Below, in pieces: positions 7,801 to 8,636 of a DNA stretch of 8,636 bases (its first letter is position 1; every line of letters starts with the position of its first letter). The stretch comes from JAGXLC01 sp964461045 (GTDB lineage: Bacteria; Bacteroidota; Bacteroidia; Bacteroidales; UBA12077). The notes below the pieces were generated by a model. It saw only the letters and a list, made by a program, of their open reading frames with translations. It searched no databases and was not told where the DNA came from. The translations under genes and the position numbers were made by a program. The DNA lies in assembly GCA_964461045.1 (NCBI GenBank), contig CAYWSJ010000114.1:1-8636 (forward strand), in the 5' to 3' direction.

Positions 7801-8507
7801 AAAATGCCAGGGTTATGGCTCAAACAGAGAGGGAATCAGCCTGGAGGGAAATGGCCAAACAAATTGCCCACGAAATCAAAAACCCATTGACACCCATGAA
7901 GTTAAAGGTTCAATATCTTAAGCGAGCCTGGGAAGACAATGTGTCTGATTTTGATGAAAGAGTGCAGAAGTTTTCCGATGCCATGATTAACCAGATTAAT
8001 ACTTTATCGGGAATAGCTACCGAGTTTTCAAATTTTGCCAAAATGCCCAGGGCTCAAAATCAGCAATTGCTTTTGGAAGAGGAAATGGATCAGGCCATTC
8101 ATATGCTTGAACATACCAGGGATATTAAATTTTCCAGAAACTGGCCGCAGGAAGAAAGCTTTCCGGTATATGCTGATAAGGATCAGATTTCCAGGGTTCT
8201 GGGGAATTTATTAAAAAATGCAACTCAGGCTATTCCAAAGGACAGAAAAGGTTTTATTGAAATAGATATTCAGAAAAGGAACCAAAAGATTGTTGCCTCA
8301 ATTGCAGATAATGGAAGAGGGATCAATGAAGAATTAAGTGAAAAGCTGTTCCAACCAAATTTTACTACAAAATCTTCCGGAATGGGTATGGGACTGGCCA
8401 TAAGTAAGAACATTGTTGAGGATCTTGGGGGCAGGATATGGTTTGAAAAAAGAGAAGCCGGGGGTGCAATTTTTTATATTGAATTACCTGTTTATATGGA
8501 AGAATGA
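4842..8507 (+). CDS. Large multi-pass NtrY-like sensor histidine kinase
   Basis: A 1221-residue membrane sensor kinase. Order: a first membrane segment (about 8-24); an extracytoplasmic region (25-197); eight membrane segments (about 199-222, 235-254, 279-296, 313-333, 353-375, 388-408, 411-431, 441-457); a charged, probably coiled-coil stretch (461-505) leading into a second extracytoplasmic region to about 705; two segments (710-730, 747-768); a third extracytoplasmic region (770-912); a last segment (913-936); a HAMP linker (about 934-987); HisKA with phospho-acceptor H1010 in HEIKNP; and a HATPase domain. The ATPase has N box N1122/N1126, G1 DNGRG (1156-1160) and G2 GMGMGL (1180-1185). 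All catalytic motifs are intact, so it should autophosphorylate. REMAKQIAHEIKNPLTP resembles NtrY-type kinases. Signal and partner regulator are unknown, and none is encoded here. It lies 21 bp after rlmH, probably on the same transcript. Confidence 0.93.
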   Translation: MNIRYKNIILFLLFFLVALAFDYYVNHIHKYKIEDKDIEQVLHNKEKNVKKKLNYLSQSLSGDANKGKYDLFSEIQPKEEDGVSFFVFRNDSLIHWTNNSIPVNEIRTSGTNYFDKIGNGWYYAHTQTQNNYLVVGLILVKKDFSYKNEFINDGFQEDFDLPADLKISKKKNEGVLIHNSKGDFLFSISKEYYDKTPSVLLYLITSLYLLSLVFLVLFVFSEFRRIENQRKKITWMVVSLGFLIVLRWIMIAFKFPENIYKLEVFDPAYYASSSILPSLGDFLIDLLFAWIVLRIARQFLSRPPRINYSSKYLYSFLFIFLNVVFFFLFHYLFETLIFNSNISLAFYRFLDLTIYSFAGFFICLLLFTIYFLWIDFLHNKTSFLSLKEILILFVPVSLIVGFVFHFFLHEVGVFSILFFYVSNLIIILILFTNREYNYPRYISIIFISVLFGVTFIQHHSNQKEQQKRKVLITNLEYERDRVGEMMLQEKEEKIKSDRKMNQLMMNPLENEEKILNYLQNQYFNDYFRKYNLQISVCSPYDSLEVNYEYENRINVYHCYSFFNDLINDEGVPLPGSNFYFLDNLNGRISYLGPLKFYETDSLREHSLFIALDSKISATQFGYPELLLDESLINSGPLSNYSYAKYKNNELVRKSGEYLFPMRLNFSFDEDEPYSFVDHKGYNHLLYKVNDDSLIVISKPKNSFLDNLAQFSYLFAFFYIGFIIYAFISNFPRNITRFNYNFKNKITLSMVLLLFLSMIAVGAGTLFYTTQQFQEKQKETIEEKLQSILVELRDKLGNEPALDQRYSEYLNHLLIKFSNVFYVDMNLYDLEGNLIASSREQVFEKALMGRKINPEAYHQLAGENERRFIHTESIGDLDYQSAYVPFYNNYNEVLAYLNLPYFKRQKTLRKDIYTVIMVMVNIYVFLIILGSVVAVLVSNNITKPLNLIRKKIGKIGLDKRNEKIDYESHDEIGALINEYNRMIEQLEENARVMAQTERESAWREMAKQIAHEIKNPLTPMKLKVQYLKRAWEDNVSDFDERVQKFSDAMINQINTLSGIATEFSNFAKMPRAQNQQLLLEEEMDQAIHMLEHTRDIKFSRNWPQEESFPVYADKDQISRVLGNLLKNATQAIPKDRKGFIEIDIQKRNQKIVASIADNGRGINEELSEKLFQPNFTTKSSGMGMGLAISKNIVEDLGGRIWFEKREAGGAIFYIELPVYMEE

Positions 8508-8597
8508 TAATTAGGGTTTGCTGAAAAACACAAAATAAACAGATAATGAGTGCTATACATATATTTATTATTTGGAAAATGCAAGGTTTTTTACTAA

Positions 8598-8609
8598 TAT
8601 TAGCTAATA
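8598..8609. repeat. 12-bp perfect palindrome TATTAGCTAATA
   Basis: TATTAGCTAATA is its own reverse complement and overlaps CTAATATTAG (8594-8603), a second 10-bp palindrome. It sits inside the loop of the larger inverted repeat and touches the -7 promoter match. The TTAGCTAA core also appears, with TTTAGCTAAA flanks, at 4225-4234 in the other intergenic region. It could be an operator or just AT-rich chance. Confidence 0.35.
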
Positions 8610-8615
8610 ACTTTG
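8608..8615 (+). promoter_or_regulatory. Putative -7 element of a rightward promoter leaving the window
   Basis: TAACTTTG matches TAnnTTTG exactly and is followed by CA, a frequent context for this promoter class in Bacteroidota. No perfect -33 TTTG is found 19-21 bp upstream; the area there reads as a run of T (8587-8592). If real, it drives a gene beginning beyond the right edge. Confidence 0.35.
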
Positions 8616-8636
8616 CATTTATTAGAAATTTTTTTT

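Larger units (their letters stand above)
8577..8636 (+). terminator. Imperfect inverted repeat with trailing T tract, possible terminator of the kinase gene
   Basis: AAATGCAAGG (8577-8586) pairs with CTTTGCATTT (8611-8620) over ten positions with one G-T wobble, and two further T-A pairs extend it inward. The loop is about 20 nt. A run of eight T (8629-8636) reaches the window edge, but 8 nt separate stem and tract, so this is not a classic intrinsic terminator. It starts 70 bp after the kinase stop codon. The right arm also forms part of a promoter match, so it may be regulatory instead. Confidence 0.35.

Noticed and set aside
4842..8507. Possibility that the 1221-residue kinase is an artefactual fusion of a membrane protein gene and a kinase gene
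   Set aside because: The frame is continuous with no internal stop, and the helix count and charge pattern give a coherent topology from N-terminus to HAMP. A single polypeptide is the simpler reading.
8546..8636. Plus-strand ATG at 8546 with a frame open to the right edge (30 codons)
   Set aside because: The predicted peptide is a run of hydrophobic residues from AT-rich codons, and it runs through the inverted repeat, the palindromes and the -7 promoter match. It is more likely non-coding spacer.

Overview
This window looks like chromosomal DNA from a member of the Bacteroidota. The sequence is visibly AT-rich. Its start codons are preceded by A/T-rich leaders with no Shine-Dalgarno motif. 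Two intergenic regions carry matches to the Bacteroidota -7 promoter element TAnnTTTG. A DUF4783-type exported protein directly precedes nadC, a neighbourhood I recall from this phylum. I cannot name the genus. I see no tRNA, rRNA, insertion sequence, CRISPR array, phage gene or other sign of a mobile region.

Left part (about 60-4158), minus strand. Read in the direction of transcription, from right to left, the order is: a small exported DUF4783-like protein, nadC (NAD synthesis), a clear intrinsic terminator, a YihY/BrkB-family membrane protein, pdxH (pyridoxal phosphate synthesis), and a multi-pass flippase-like membrane protein related to the lysylphosphatidylglycerol synthase transmembrane region. 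The DUF4783 gene and nadC overlap by 8 bp, and yihY and pdxH overlap by 26 bp. The terminator at 2831-2878 separates a DUF4783-nadC unit from a yihY-pdxH(-flippase-like) unit.

Middle (4159-4343). A 185-bp divergent intergenic region carries the promoters for both directions. It has a good -7 match ending 5 bp before the rlmH start, so the rlmH mRNA may be almost leaderless.

Right part (4344-8507), plus strand. rlmH encodes the SPOUT methyltransferase of 23S rRNA pseudouridine 1915. It is followed after 21 bp by a 1221-residue NtrY-like sensor histidine kinase. The kinase has about twelve predicted membrane segments and three large extracytoplasmic regions. No response regulator lies in the window. 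The last ~130 bp contain an imperfect inverted repeat, a 12-bp palindrome and a -7 promoter match pointing out of the window.

Most of the window is core metabolism and housekeeping. The least explained parts are the kinase's large sensor half, the DUF4783 protein and the palindromic right edge.
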